Shown: positions 1-7,891, counted from the first letter of the stretch. The stretch is 14,919 nt of DNA from JAWOHX01 sp046484975 (GCA_046484975.1 JAWOHX010000061.1:1-14919); one strand, 5' to 3'. The notes: generated by a model from the letters alone, not told the origin. A program made the numbers and translations.

Positions 1-340
1 GGATGATAAAGTCGCTGCCGTGGACGATTGGCGCAGGTACGGTCCCGCTGTACGGGAAGGTGGTCACGCCCCACACATCCTCGTTTTCGGCGGCCTCCAT
101 CGCGCGTTGGTAGAGAGGGATGTCGGCGCTCGATCCCAGGACGAAGAGCGCGCGCCGCGCGGCGAAATGCGCGCTCGGTGTGCCGGTGACGGTAGAGGTG
201 ATGCAGCCCTCGTCGTAGAGGTCCTTGAGATACGTCATGGCCGCGACGACGGACGGAGTGTTATAGGCGTACCCGTCGCCATCCGCGTTGAGGACCGCGC
301 CGCCGGCAGGCGACACACCGCCAAAGGCAGCGGCCCAGGC
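1..340 (-). CDS. ABC transporter extracellular solute-binding protein, internal fragment (likely chimeric contig end)
   Basis: The minus strand is open without a stop from about 340 down to 2, with neither start nor stop codon, so this is an internal fragment of roughly 113 codons. Reading in that direction gives AWAAAFGG, then NTPSVVAAMTYLKDLYDEG, then ALFVLGSSADIPLYQRAM, then WGVTTFPYSG and finally VHGSDFII. This order (GG plus a 'new data' loop, a helix ending in LKDLYDEG, a 'GSSADIP' segment, 'WGVTTFP' and a 'GSDFII' strand) is typical of the second lobe of family-1 sugar-type solute-binding proteins, which bind a ligand outside the cell for an ABC importer. G+C is 65% by hand count over 1–300, against 52% over 361–660 next door, with strongly G/C third positions, pointing to a different source genome. 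The right edge, around 335–345, runs directly into polC on the other strand. The family call is from motif pattern only and the substrate is unknown. Confidence 0.7.
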
Positions 341-2486
341 TAAGATTGTCGCCCTGGGAGATTCCCTTGGCATTCCGGTTGTTGCCACCTGCGACGCACA
401 TTTTTTCAATGAGAGGGACAGCATCTATCGCAAGATCATGATGAACGGACAGAAATATGAGGACAGCGAGCACCAACCCCCGTTGTTTATGCGGACTACT
501 CGGGAGATGCTGGATGAATTTGCCTATCTTGGACCGGAAAAAGCCCATGAGGTCGTGGTGGAGAACTCCAGGGCCATTGCCGGTCTCATTGAAAAGCTTT
601 CACCCATTCCCGAGGGATCCCATCCCCCGGTCATCTCTGGGTCGGATACAGAACTCAGGCGCATTTGCGGGGACAGGGTGCGCCAGATCTACGGGGATGT
701 TCTTCCCGACATCGTAAAGGAGCGGATGGAAAGGGAAATGGATTCCATCATCTCCAACCGATTCTCCGTGATGTACATCATCGCCCAGAAACTGACGGCT
801 AAATCCATTGCGGAAGGCTATCTCGTGGGTTCCAGGGGCTCGGTTGGATCATCCTTCGTTGCTTACCTGGCGGGCATCACGGAGATCAATCCCCTGGAAG
901 CGCACTACATCTGCCCTGGCTGCAAATCCTTCATTTTTGTTCCAGGCATGGATTGCGGGATCGACCTGCCGGACAAGGACTGCCAGCAGTGCGGTACCCG
1001 GATGGACAAGGCCGGATACGACATACCGTTCGAGACATTCTTGGGTTTCGAGGGAGACAAGCAACCGGACATCGACTTGAATTTCTCCGGTGAATACCAG
1101 ACGATGGCCCATAGGCATGTGGAGGAACTCTTTGGAACCAGCAATGTATTCAAAGCGGGGACCATATCCACCATCAAGGAAAAGACGGCCTTCGGTTTTG
1201 TCAAAGGATATGCGGAAGACAAAAACCTGAACCTGCCAAACGCCGAGATCAACAGGCTTGTCCGAGGAATCAGCGGGGTCAGGAAAACGACAGGACAGCA
1301 TCCAGGGGGGATGATCGTTCTGCCCAGCGAGCATTCCATTTATGAATTCACCCCGGTGCAACGACCGGCGGATGATGAAGGCAGCCCTGTGGTGACCACC
1401 CACTTCGACTTCCATTCCCTGCATGACACGCTCCTGAAGCTTGACCTGCTCGGTCATGACGATCCCACGGTACTAAAAATGCTGGGAGTCATGACTGGAA
1501 TGGACCCGGCGAAGGTGGATATCGCAGACGACAAGGTCCTGCAGCTTTTCAAAAACACAGAAAGCTTGGAGCTCCAGAAGGTAATCCCAACCAGCCTTGG
1601 CGTCCTGGGGATCCCTGAGTTCGGTACGAAATTCGCCAGGGAATTGCTTCAGGGCACTCACCCCACCACTTTCTCTGACCTGGTGAAAATCTCCGGGCTC
1701 TCCCATGGTACGGATGTCTGGCTGAACAATGCCAAGGATTTGATTGACAAGGGAACCGCCACACTGAAGAACATCATCTGCACCCGTGACGAGATCATGA
1801 ACACCCTCATTGGCAAGGGGATGGACAAGAAGACGGCCTTCGACATCACGGAACGGGTCAGAAGGGGAAAAGGGCTGACAGAAAGTCAGGAGACCGCCAT
1901 GAAGGAACAAGGCATCCCCGGGTGGTACATCAAGTCATGCAAGACCATCAAGTACATGTACCCGAAGGCCCATGCCGCGGCTTATGTGCTCATGGCCCTG
2001 CGGATTGCCTGGTTCAAGGTGTATCACCCAAAGGAATTCTATGCCTCCTATTTCTCCATCCGCGCCGATGACTTCGACCTGGAGATCATGAACAGGGAAT
2101 ATGATGTTCTCATGAATGCCCTCAGGGACATGGATGTGCGTTACAAGGAGCTTTCCGACAAGGAAAAAAACATCTATACCATCCTTGAGGTGGCCATAGA
2201 GATGAAGGCAAGGGGTATCGTGTTCCTGGGGATTGACCTTTACCGGTCCCACGCCGTGCATCACCTTGTGGAAGAGGAAGGGATCCGCCTTCCGTTCTCT
2301 GCGATGACCGGCATCGGCAAAGCGGCGGCAAACAGGATTTCCGAGGAAGGCAAGATCCGTCCATTCTCCTCCGTGGAGGACTTCAAGAACAGGACAGGCG
2401 TGACGAAAACGGTGGTGGAAAAATTGAAGGATTATGGCGTACTGATGCACTTGCCGGACAGCAGCCAGTTGTCGTTTTTTTCCTGA
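336..2486 (+). CDS. polC: DNA polymerase III subunit alpha, Gram-positive PolC type, C-terminal half (5' truncated)
   Basis: PolC is the replicative DNA polymerase of Bacillota. The fragment begins at the end of the PHP domain (IPVVATCDAHF, about 366–398). It continues through LVGSRGSVGSS (about 823–855) and a cysteine pair CPGC (912–923) plus CQQC (981–992), as in the PolC zinc site. The palm motif PDIDLNFS follows, with two catalytic aspartates at 1068 and 1074, then QHPGGMIVLP and LDLLGHDDPT with the third aspartate at 1443. A helix-hairpin-helix-like TGIGKAAANRI follows, and the C-terminal QLSFF (2466–2480) is the beta-clamp binding motif. About 715 residues are present against roughly 1,430 in full PolC, so the N-terminal OB, exonuclease and most of PHP are missing. 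The reading frame can be extended back to a TTG at 288, but those codons lie in the high-G+C foreign segment and are not PolC-like. I therefore place the true PolC sequence from about 336–342 with no native start. The polymerase part itself looks intact. Confidence 0.95.
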   Translation, partial: QAKIVALGDSLGIPVVATCDAHFFNERDSIYRKIMMNGQKYEDSEHQPPLFMRTTREMLDEFAYLGPEKAHEVVVENSRAIAGLIEKLSPIPEGSHPPVISGSDTELRRICGDRVRQIYGDVLPDIVKERMEREMDSIISNRFSVMYIIAQKLTAKSIAEGYLVGSRGSVGSSFVAYLAGITEINPLEAHYICPGCKSFIFVPGMDCGIDLPDKDCQQCGTRMDKAGYDIPFETFLGFEGDKQPDIDLNFSGEYQTMAHRHVEELFGTSNVFKAGTISTIKEKTAFGFVKGYAEDKNLNLPNAEINRLVRGISGVRKTTGQHPGGMIVLPSEHSIYEFTPVQRPADDEGSPVVTTHFDFHSLHDTLLKLDLLGHDDPTVLKMLGVMTGMDPAKVDIADDKVLQLFKNTESLELQKVIPTSLGVLGIPEFGTKFARELLQGTHPTTFSDLVKISGLSHGTDVWLNNAKDLIDKGTATLKNIICTRDEIMNTLIGKGMDKKTAFDITERVRRGKGLTESQETAMKEQGIPGWYIKSCKTIKYMYPKAHAAAYVLMALRIAWFKVYHPKEFYASYFSIRADDFDLEIMNREYDVLMNALRDMDVRYKELSDKEKNIYTILEVAIEMKARGIVFLGIDLYRSHAVHHLVEEEGIRLPFSAMTGIGKAAANRISEEGKIRPFSSVEDFKNRTGVTKTVVEKLKDYGVLMHLPDSSQLSFFS

Positions 2487-2625
2487 ATCCCGGAGGGCTC
2501 GATCTCGACAGACATATGCAACGGCAGCAATGCCACCGTATGGCCTTGAAGCATTCAGGCATTTCACATGCAGGCAGGGAAGGCGATTGCGGTCATTTCC
2601 CGGTTATAAAGTTTCCCCAATAACA

Positions 2626-2654
2626 TTGACTATTGCCTGCACAGGTGCTATAAT
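2626..2654 (+). promoter_or_regulatory. Sigma-A promoter of the rimP–ribF operon, extended -10
   Basis: TTGACT (2626–2631) and a perfect TATAAT (2649–2654) are separated by 17 bp, and TG lies one base upstream of the -10 (TGcTATAAT), giving an extended -10. Transcription should begin near 2661, leaving a leader of about 67 nt before the rimP start at 2728. It lies in the gap after polC, so the translation operon can be transcribed independently of polC. No clear terminator is visible between polC and this promoter. Confidence 0.85.
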
Positions 2655-2679
2655 TCATTAGCAGAGATTAGTGTGTTAC

Positions 2680-2705
2680 TTAAGAGTGGGTTGGACCACT
2701 CTTAA
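2680..2705 (+). promoter_or_regulatory. Perfect 10-bp hairpin in the rimP operon leader
   Basis: TTAAGAGTGG (2680–2689) and CCACTCTTAA (2696–2705) are exact reverse complements around a 6-nt loop GTTGGA. The stem starts about 20 nt into the predicted transcript and ends 7 nt before the ribosome binding site AAAGGAGA (2713–2720). Only ACTTTTGT follows, so as a terminator it would be weak; an attenuator, processing site or RNA-stabilising leader are alternatives. I recall stem-loops at this place in other Bacillota but cannot verify that here. Its role is inference. Confidence 0.6.
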
Positions 2706-2727
2706 CTTTTGTAAAGGAGAGAACGAA

Positions 2728-3186
2728 ATGTCTGTGAAAATCGTGGCAAAAGCCCGTGCAATTGCAGAAGAGATTGTCAAAAGACATGGCGTGGAGCTTG
2801 TGGACGTGGAATTTCTCCGGGAGAATAACCGGAAGATCCTGAGGGTATATATCTACAAGCCTTCCGGAATCACCCTTGAGGACTGCAGCAAAGTGCATCT
2901 GGACATCAACGGTGTGATTGACGAGCATATCGATCTTGAGGATCCGTACGACCTGGAGGTATCCTCCCCCGGGTATGACCGGGCATTGAAGACCGACAGG
3001 GATTTTGAACGGGTCATGGGGACGAAGGTCAGTGTCAAGCTGTATGCTCCCATGGATGGGGAAAAAATATTTGAAGGCATATTGAAACAATACAAAGACG
3101 GAGTAATCACTCTTGAGACAGACCGGGGTGTCATGGAGATTGAAAAGGAAAAGACCGCAAAAGTAAAAAGAGTTTTTGAGATTTAA
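2728..3186 (+). CDS. rimP: Ribosome maturation factor RimP
   Basis: RimP (YlxS, formerly P15a) is a cytoplasmic factor that binds 30S precursors and helps their late assembly. The 152-residue product has the family core: GVELVDVEFLRENNRKILRV in the N-terminal alpha/beta domain, then DPYDLEVSSPGYDRAL, the best-conserved RimP segment. It ends in an SH3-like C-terminal barrel (GILKQYKDGVITLETDRG, then KTAKVKRVFEI). Length is normal for the family. The ATG at 2728 is chosen because AAAGGAGA lies 7 nt upstream and the protein then starts as MSVKIV. An in-frame GTG at 2671 would add 19 residues, but those codons contain the leader hairpin and the ribosome binding site. It is the first gene of the operon, 12 nt before nusA, matching the usual rimP–nusA order. 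Confidence 0.95.
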   Translation: MSVKIVAKARAIAEEIVKRHGVELVDVEFLRENNRKILRVYIYKPSGITLEDCSKVHLDINGVIDEHIDLEDPYDLEVSSPGYDRALKTDRDFERVMGTKVSVKLYAPMDGEKIFEGILKQYKDGVITLETDRGVMEIEKEKTAKVKRVFEI

Positions 3187-3198
3187 GGAGGACGGAAC

Positions 3199-4554
3199 AT
3201 GGGAACAGAGCTTTTGAGCGCCATCAGGCAGATTGAGCGTGAAAGAGGAATCGATGCGGAAATACTGATCGTCGCGCTGGAGGAAGCACTGGCTGCGGCA
3301 TACAAAAAAAATTATGGGAAGGTCAATGAGCTTAGCATCCGGATCGACAGGGAAACCGGGGAAACCCATGTGGTCATCATCAAGCAGGTTGTTGAGGAAG
3401 TGACTGAGCCGGGATCTGAGATCTCTTTGGAAGAAGCCAGGATCCATGACCAGGATGTGGAGGAAGGGGACTGCCTTCAGTTCGACGAGGAACTCATCCC
3501 AAAGAACTTCGGAAGAATCGCCGCTCAGACAGCGAAACAGGTTATCATGCAAAAGATCAGGGAAGCTGAAAGAGACAAGCTGTATGACATCTATGACAAC
3601 AAGCTCAAGGATATCGTTACGGGGATCATCCGAAGGATAGAACACGACAACGTGTTTCTGGACCTGGGGAACACTGAGGCCATCATGGCACGGAAAGAAC
3701 AGGTCAACAGTGAGCATTACGCCTTGAATTCACGCCTGAAGGTTTATGTGACGGAAGTCAAGAAGACCAACAGGGGCCCGAGGATCTATGTGTCACGGAC
3801 CCATCCTGAACTGGTGAAACGCCTTTTTGAAATGGAGGTCCCCGAGATACAGAATGGCATTGTGGAAATAAAGGCCATCGCCAGGGAACCAGGTTCAAGG
3901 ACAAAAATCGCTGTATATTCCTATGACGAGAACGTGGATGCATCCGGGGCCTGTATCGGCCACAGGGGCATACGCGTGACAGCGGTGGTGGATGAGCTTC
4001 GAGGGGAAAAAATTGATATCGTTGAATGGAGCTCCAATATCGTGGAATTCATCAACAACAGCCTAAGCCCTGCCGATGTCATCAGAGTGGACATGTTTGA
4101 AGGAGACGAGGAAAGCAGCGCCAAGGCCAGGGTAGCCGTTCCGGACAACCAGCTATCCCTTGCCATCGGGAAAGAAGGACAGAATGCCAGGCTGGCGGCC
4201 AGGCTGACCGGATGGAAAATCGACATCATCTCTGAAAGCAAGCTCAGAGGCATCGTGGAAGAGCAATTGGTCGACACCAAGATGATTTCAGGCAACAAAG
4301 GAAGAAACGCAATGGAGGAACTGAACTCATTGTTCATGGATAGCACGGATTCCGAAGAGGTTGTAGAAGATGATATTGCATTGGATGATCAGGCGGAACA
4401 GGTGATTGATGAAGAGACCCCGGCCGTTGCTGAGTCTTTGTCGCAAGAAGATGAGACCGGCCCGGAAGAAGGGATCGCAATCGCTGATGCGTCTTTGTCG
4501 GAGAATACGGACGATGAGACAGTCGAGGAGAAGGAAGAGCAGGCGGAGGAGTAA
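3199..4554 (+). CDS. nusA: Transcription termination/antitermination factor NusA
   Basis: NusA binds RNA polymerase and nascent RNA and modulates pausing, termination and antitermination. The 451-residue protein shows the N-terminal polymerase-binding domain (about 1–130; IDAEILIVALEEALAAAYKK). The S1 domain starts near residue 142 (GIIRRIEHDNVFLDLG), followed by the YVSRTHPELVKRLFEMEVPE linker. KH1 has a GHRG loop near residue 254, and KH2 a GKEG loop at 324 (LSLAIGKEGQNARLAARLTG). The start is fixed by AAGGAGG at 3185–3191. The folded part ends near residue 373. The last 78 residues are low-complexity and acidic: I count 31 Asp/Glu and one Lys. From recall, the Bacillus NusA has about 370 residues, so this tail is an extension; it does not look like the enterobacterial AR repeats. 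It is followed after 3 nt by ylxR. Confidence 0.96.
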   Translation: MGTELLSAIRQIERERGIDAEILIVALEEALAAAYKKNYGKVNELSIRIDRETGETHVVIIKQVVEEVTEPGSEISLEEARIHDQDVEEGDCLQFDEELIPKNFGRIAAQTAKQVIMQKIREAERDKLYDIYDNKLKDIVTGIIRRIEHDNVFLDLGNTEAIMARKEQVNSEHYALNSRLKVYVTEVKKTNRGPRIYVSRTHPELVKRLFEMEVPEIQNGIVEIKAIAREPGSRTKIAVYSYDENVDASGACIGHRGIRVTAVVDELRGEKIDIVEWSSNIVEFINNSLSPADVIRVDMFEGDEESSAKARVAVPDNQLSLAIGKEGQNARLAARLTGWKIDIISESKLRGIVEEQLVDTKMISGNKGRNAMEELNSLFMDSTDSEEVVEDDIALDDQAEQVIDEETPAVAESLSQEDETGPEEGIAIADASLSENTDDETVEEKEEQAEE

Positions 4555-4557
4555 GTT

Positions 4558-4827
4558 TTGAAGACAAGGAAAGTCCCCATGCGCATGTGTGTCGCATGCA
4601 GGACAATGAAATCGAAAAAAGAACTGGTGCGTATCGTCAGGGATACGGAAGGCATCGTCCATGTCGACAAGACCGGGAAAAAGTCGGGGAAAGGCGCATA
4701 TGTATGCCCTGACATCCTCTGCATGGAAAAAGCAAGGAAGCACCGCTCTCTTGAGAGGGCGTTGGAAGCCACCCTGCCTGAGGGTATCTATCATGAACTG
4801 GAGGCGATGATCCAATCACGGAAATAA
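4558..4827 (+). CDS. rnpM: YlxR/RnpM family RNA-binding protein
   Basis: This is an 89-residue member of the YlxR family (DUF448), whose Bacillus member is reported to bind and modulate RNase P. Visible family features are the basic start KTRKVPMRMCVACR, the C-x2-C pair, KKELVRIVRD and the GKGAYVCP signature, followed by a helical basic C-terminus. The start is a TTG at 4558, with GGAGG of the nusA 3' end just upstream. It gives the usual basic leader, whereas the later ATGs at codons 8 and 10 would remove part of the conserved CxxC block's flank. It lies 3 nt after nusA and 14 nt before ylxQ, the standard nusA–ylxR–ylxQ–infB arrangement. The family call is firm; the RNase P role here is transferred from the family. 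Confidence 0.92.
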   Translation: MKTRKVPMRMCVACRTMKSKKELVRIVRDTEGIVHVDKTGKKSGKGAYVCPDILCMEKARKHRSLERALEATLPEGIYHELEAMIQSRK

Positions 4828-4841
4828 AGGGAATATATCAG

Positions 4842-5147
4842 ATGCTAGGGTTGTGCAGGAATGCCGGTCAATGTGTGAGCGGCTCTGATTCGTGCCTGCA
4901 GGCCTTGAAGAAAAACAAGGTGTCCCTCATGATTGTTTCCCGGGATGCTTCTGATAATACAAAAAAAAGAATGCAGGCGGCATGCAGGAACGCTGGCGTA
5001 CTTTGCATTGAATTCGGGGAGAAGGAAATGCTGGGTAAGATGAGCGGGAAAGAACAAAGAAGCACCATAGCCGTATGTGACGGGAATTTTGCCAGGGGGA
5101 TCATGGCAAAGATGGAAACACTTCAAAATGGAGGAATTGCTGAATGA
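4842..5147 (+). CDS. ylxQ: L7Ae/L30e-family ribosomal-associated protein YlxQ
   Basis: A 101-residue small basic protein of the L7Ae/L30e/S12e/Gadd45 superfamily, which typically binds kink-turn RNA. Family marks are LGLCRNAGQCVSGSD at the N-terminus, a strand–helix block KKNKVSLMIVSRDASDNTKKR, then LCIEFGEKEMLGKMSGKEQR and a hydrophobic strand IAVCDGNFARGIM. The ATG at 4842 follows AAAGGGA at a good distance and no other standard start precedes it in frame before a stop, so the N-terminus is a few residues shorter than I recall for the Bacillus protein. It overlaps infB by 4 nt (ATGA), consistent with translational coupling. Its exact cellular role is not established from sequence. Two family motifs are slightly atypical: RNAGQCVSG where RAGKVVSG-like text is common. 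Confidence 0.9.
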   Translation: MLGLCRNAGQCVSGSDSCLQALKKNKVSLMIVSRDASDNTKKRMQAACRNAGVLCIEFGEKEMLGKMSGKEQRSTIAVCDGNFARGIMAKMETLQNGGIAE

Positions 5148-7891
5148 ACAAGACGATAGGGGAAATCGCAAAGGAACTGGATATAAAGCCTGTGGAGATC
5201 ATCAAGAAACTGAAAGATCTCCAGATCGACAAAAAAACCGTAGGTGCGGTACTTAGTGTTGAGGAACAAAACAGGCTGTATTCCATCATGCGTATCAATA
5301 GGGGGATGAAAAAGCCCAGCCTCATAAAAAAAGATGAAAAACCTTTGGAAAAAAAGCCAGGCCTCATTAAAAAGGTTGAATCCAAGGAAGGACCGGAAAA
5401 ACCTGAAAAGCCCAAAGCTCCGGGTGAAAGACGCACCATCGTGACTGTCATCAAAAAAGCCAAACCGGAACCTGAAGTGGAGGCAAAGCCCGAGGACAAG
5501 GAATCGACGGCTGCTGCGCCGGTGGAACCACCGGTCTTGAAGGAAATTGAAGAACCGAAGCCGATTGATATGGCAGATGCAAAACCTGAGGAAAAGGAAG
5601 AAGCACAAACAAAAACAACGGAGGAAAAGCCCTCTCCCCAGACGACGCAAAGACCGGAGGGACAACGAACCCACCTGGACCAAAGACCCCTCCAGAGGGA
5701 CGGCGGCAGGATTCCTCCGAGAAGAACGGATGGTCCTTTGGACAACAGGCCCAGGCATCCGCAGGGCGGAAGTCCTCCGCGGCCATTCGACAGAAGGCCT
5801 CCTCAGCAGGGTTTTCCGAAGAAAGAACTGGCAATTCCCAAGCCTGATGCGGTTGTAGTGGAAAAGAAAGAAAAAAGCGACCAGACATGGAAAGGCAAAA
5901 AGACAAGCCACAAGAAAGACCTTGAGAAGAACATCAAAAGGGAAAACAGGAAAGAACCTGCAAAAGCACCGTTTGATGCAGTGAAAAATGAAAAGGCGGA
6001 GACCAGCAATGTCATCAATACCGGAAAGGTCCACCTGAAGGAAGCATTGTCAGAAGAGTTCATACTGAATGAGTTCTACAGCGACAACAACGTCAGAAGG
6101 ACCAGGAGGAAAAGGAAAACAAGCAACAAGCCCATCATTGAGGTTCTCCGGCATGTACAGCTGCCGGAACAGATGACGGTCAAGCAATTTGCGGAAACAA
6201 TCAAAAAGCAGATTTCCGATGTCATCGCAAAACTGATGTCGCTGGACATCCTTGCGACCATCAATGATGAGATCGATTATGACACAGCCACCCTCATTGC
6301 AGAGGAATACGGGATCACCACGGAGCTTGCTGCCACCGTGACGGAAGAGGACATTCTTTTCCATGATGAAACAGACAGTGAAGGCGAACTCAAGACGCGG
6401 CCTCCCGTTGTTGTTGTCATGGGACATGTCGACCATGGTAAGACCAGCCTTCTGGATGCCATTAAAAAGACCAATGTGGTGGCGACGGAAGCGGGAAACA
6501 TCACCCAGCATATCGGCGCTTACATGGTCAGGACAAAAAAACGCGACATTACATTTCTGGACACACCTGGCCATGAGGCATTTACGGCAATGCGCAAAAG
6601 GGGAGCGCAGGTTACTGACGTTGCAATCATCGTTGTTGCAGCCGACGACGGCATCATGCCGCAGACCGTGGAAGCCATCAATCATGCGAAAGCCGCCAAT
6701 GTCACGGTCATTGTAGCAATCAACAAGATTGATTTGCCTTCTGCGAATCCGGACAGGGTCATGCAGGAACTCACGGAGCACGGGCTCGTTTCGGAAGCCT
6801 ACGGGGGGGATGTCATTTGTGTGCCTGTATCGGCGAAAACCGGGGAGAACATCGACCACCTTCTGGACATGATCATTCTTTCGGCGGACATGCTGGAATT
6901 GAGGGTGAATCCGAACAGGCAGGCCAAAGGGACAGTCATCGAATCCAGGATCGACCGTGCCGGTGTCATGACAACACTCCTGGTTCAAAGAGGCACCTTG
7001 AAAGTAGGCGAATATGTCATCTGCGGCGTCGCCACAGGCCGCATCAGGGCGATGAAGGATGACAAGGGAAAGGAAATCATGGAGGCGGGACCGTCGGTTC
7101 CCGTGGAGATCATGGGACTGGATGTCACTCCGGAAGCCGGTGAGACATTCTATGCTGTCCAGAACGAGAAAACCGCCCGTTCCCTGGCGGAGAGAAGAAA
7201 GCATGAGATCAAGCAGGAGAAGACCGTGAGAATTCCATCAAATCTGGATGACCTGTTTATCCAGATACAGGAAGGGAAGATCAAGGAACTCAACCTGATC
7301 ATCAAGGCCGATGTACGTGGTTCCGTGGAGGCACTTCATGACTCCCTCCAAAAAATCAACAATGAGGAAGTGAAAGTGAAAGTCGTACACTCGGCGGTGG
7401 GAACCATCTCCGAAAGCGATGTCTCGCTGGCGGAAGTCTCCAATGCCATCATCATCGGATTCAATGTCAGGCCGGGCAACAATGTGGTGGAAGCAGCCAA
7501 GCATGCGGATGTGGACATCCGCCTTTACAGGGTCATCTATGACGCCATCGATGACATCAAGTCAGCCATCAAAGGGATGCTCTCACCCAAATACACGGAA
7601 GTCGTCACCGGGCATGTGGAAGTCAGGCAGATCTATAAGGTGTCGGGTGTGGGTACAATAGCCGGTTGCATGGTGACGGACGGAAAAATTTCCAGGAATT
7701 CGGATGTCAGGCTCCTGAGGGACGGCATCATTGCATATGAAGGAAAATTGGCATCCTTGAAAAGATTCAAGGATGACGCGAAAGAAGTGACGGCCGGATA
7801 CGAATGTGGTATCTCCATCGAGAAATACAATGACCTGAAGGAAGGAGATATCATTGAAGGATATGCGGTCCAGGAGGTCGCTCCGAAATGA
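5144..7891 (+). CDS. infB: Translation initiation factor IF-2
   Basis: IF2 is the GTPase that places initiator tRNA on the 30S subunit and promotes 50S joining. In 915 residues the order is: an IF2_N helical domain (about 1–53, IGEIAKELDIKPVEIIKKL); a long Lys/Glu/Pro linker to about 290; and a second IF2_N domain (about 340–395, MTVKQFAETIKKQISDVIAKL). The GTPase domain follows with GHVDHGKT at 427, DTPGHE at 473, NKID at 527 and SAK at 563. Domains II to IV then run to GDIIEGY near the end. All nucleotide-binding motifs are intact. GGAGGA (5130–5135) serves the ATG, which overlaps ylxQ. It is longer than the Bacillus protein (about 716 residues by recall), the excess lying in the linker. 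The linker contains a short tandem KPxLIKK repeat (residues 57–77) and an Arg/Pro/Gln/Gly-rich stretch (about 165–230). Confidence 0.97.
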   Translation: MNKTIGEIAKELDIKPVEIIKKLKDLQIDKKTVGAVLSVEEQNRLYSIMRINRGMKKPSLIKKDEKPLEKKPGLIKKVESKEGPEKPEKPKAPGERRTIVTVIKKAKPEPEVEAKPEDKESTAAAPVEPPVLKEIEEPKPIDMADAKPEEKEEAQTKTTEEKPSPQTTQRPEGQRTHLDQRPLQRDGGRIPPRRTDGPLDNRPRHPQGGSPPRPFDRRPPQQGFPKKELAIPKPDAVVVEKKEKSDQTWKGKKTSHKKDLEKNIKRENRKEPAKAPFDAVKNEKAETSNVINTGKVHLKEALSEEFILNEFYSDNNVRRTRRKRKTSNKPIIEVLRHVQLPEQMTVKQFAETIKKQISDVIAKLMSLDILATINDEIDYDTATLIAEEYGITTELAATVTEEDILFHDETDSEGELKTRPPVVVVMGHVDHGKTSLLDAIKKTNVVATEAGNITQHIGAYMVRTKKRDITFLDTPGHEAFTAMRKRGAQVTDVAIIVVAADDGIMPQTVEAINHAKAANVTVIVAINKIDLPSANPDRVMQELTEHGLVSEAYGGDVICVPVSAKTGENIDHLLDMIILSADMLELRVNPNRQAKGTVIESRIDRAGVMTTLLVQRGTLKVGEYVICGVATGRIRAMKDDKGKEIMEAGPSVPVEIMGLDVTPEAGETFYAVQNEKTARSLAERRKHEIKQEKTVRIPSNLDDLFIQIQEGKIKELNLIIKADVRGSVEALHDSLQKINNEEVKVKVVHSAVGTISESDVSLAEVSNAIIIGFNVRPGNNVVEAAKHADVDIRLYRVIYDAIDDIKSAIKGMLSPKYTEVVTGHVEVRQIYKVSGVGTIAGCMVTDGKISRNSDVRLLRDGIIAYEGKLASLKRFKDDAKEVTAGYECGISIEKYNDLKEGDIIEGYAVQEVAPK

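Noticed and set aside
288..335. TTG at 288 as a native start of polC
   Set aside because: The first 16 or so codons lie in the foreign high-G+C segment and resemble no part of PolC; a stop (TAG 264–266) lies just upstream. PolC cannot natively start at the end of its PHP domain.
20..343. Open frame of 107 codons on the + strand at the left edge
   Set aside because: It is the G+C-rich shadow of the minus-strand solute-binding protein fragment; its translation is Arg/Gly/Ala-rich noise with no family text.
2487..2600. Terminator for polC in the gap before rimP
   Set aside because: Only short imperfect pairings (for example AATGCC with GGCATT) and no T tract; nothing convincing.
2671..2727. 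N-terminal extension of RimP from GTG at 2671
   Set aside because: It would place the leader hairpin and the AAAGGAGA ribosome binding site inside the coding region; the ATG at 2728 fits the family start.
2506..3186. tRNA, rRNA, CRISPR or insertion sequence in this or other intergenic gaps of the window
   Set aside because: I looked through all gaps and saw no cloverleaf, no repeated spacer pattern, no transposase text and no terminal inverted repeats.
2680..3717. 345-codon open frame on the minus strand opposite rimP and nusA
   Set aside because: Antisense shadow: its text follows the codon bias of the two genes, it spans two unrelated proteins and shows no family motif.
5123..6034. 303-codon minus-strand open frame opposite infB
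   Set aside because: Phe/Leu/Arg-rich antisense of the Lys/Glu/Pro linker of IF2; low complexity only.
6050..7204. 384-codon minus-strand open frame opposite infB
   Set aside because: Antisense shadow of the conserved IF2 GTPase region, where all motifs read correctly on the + strand.
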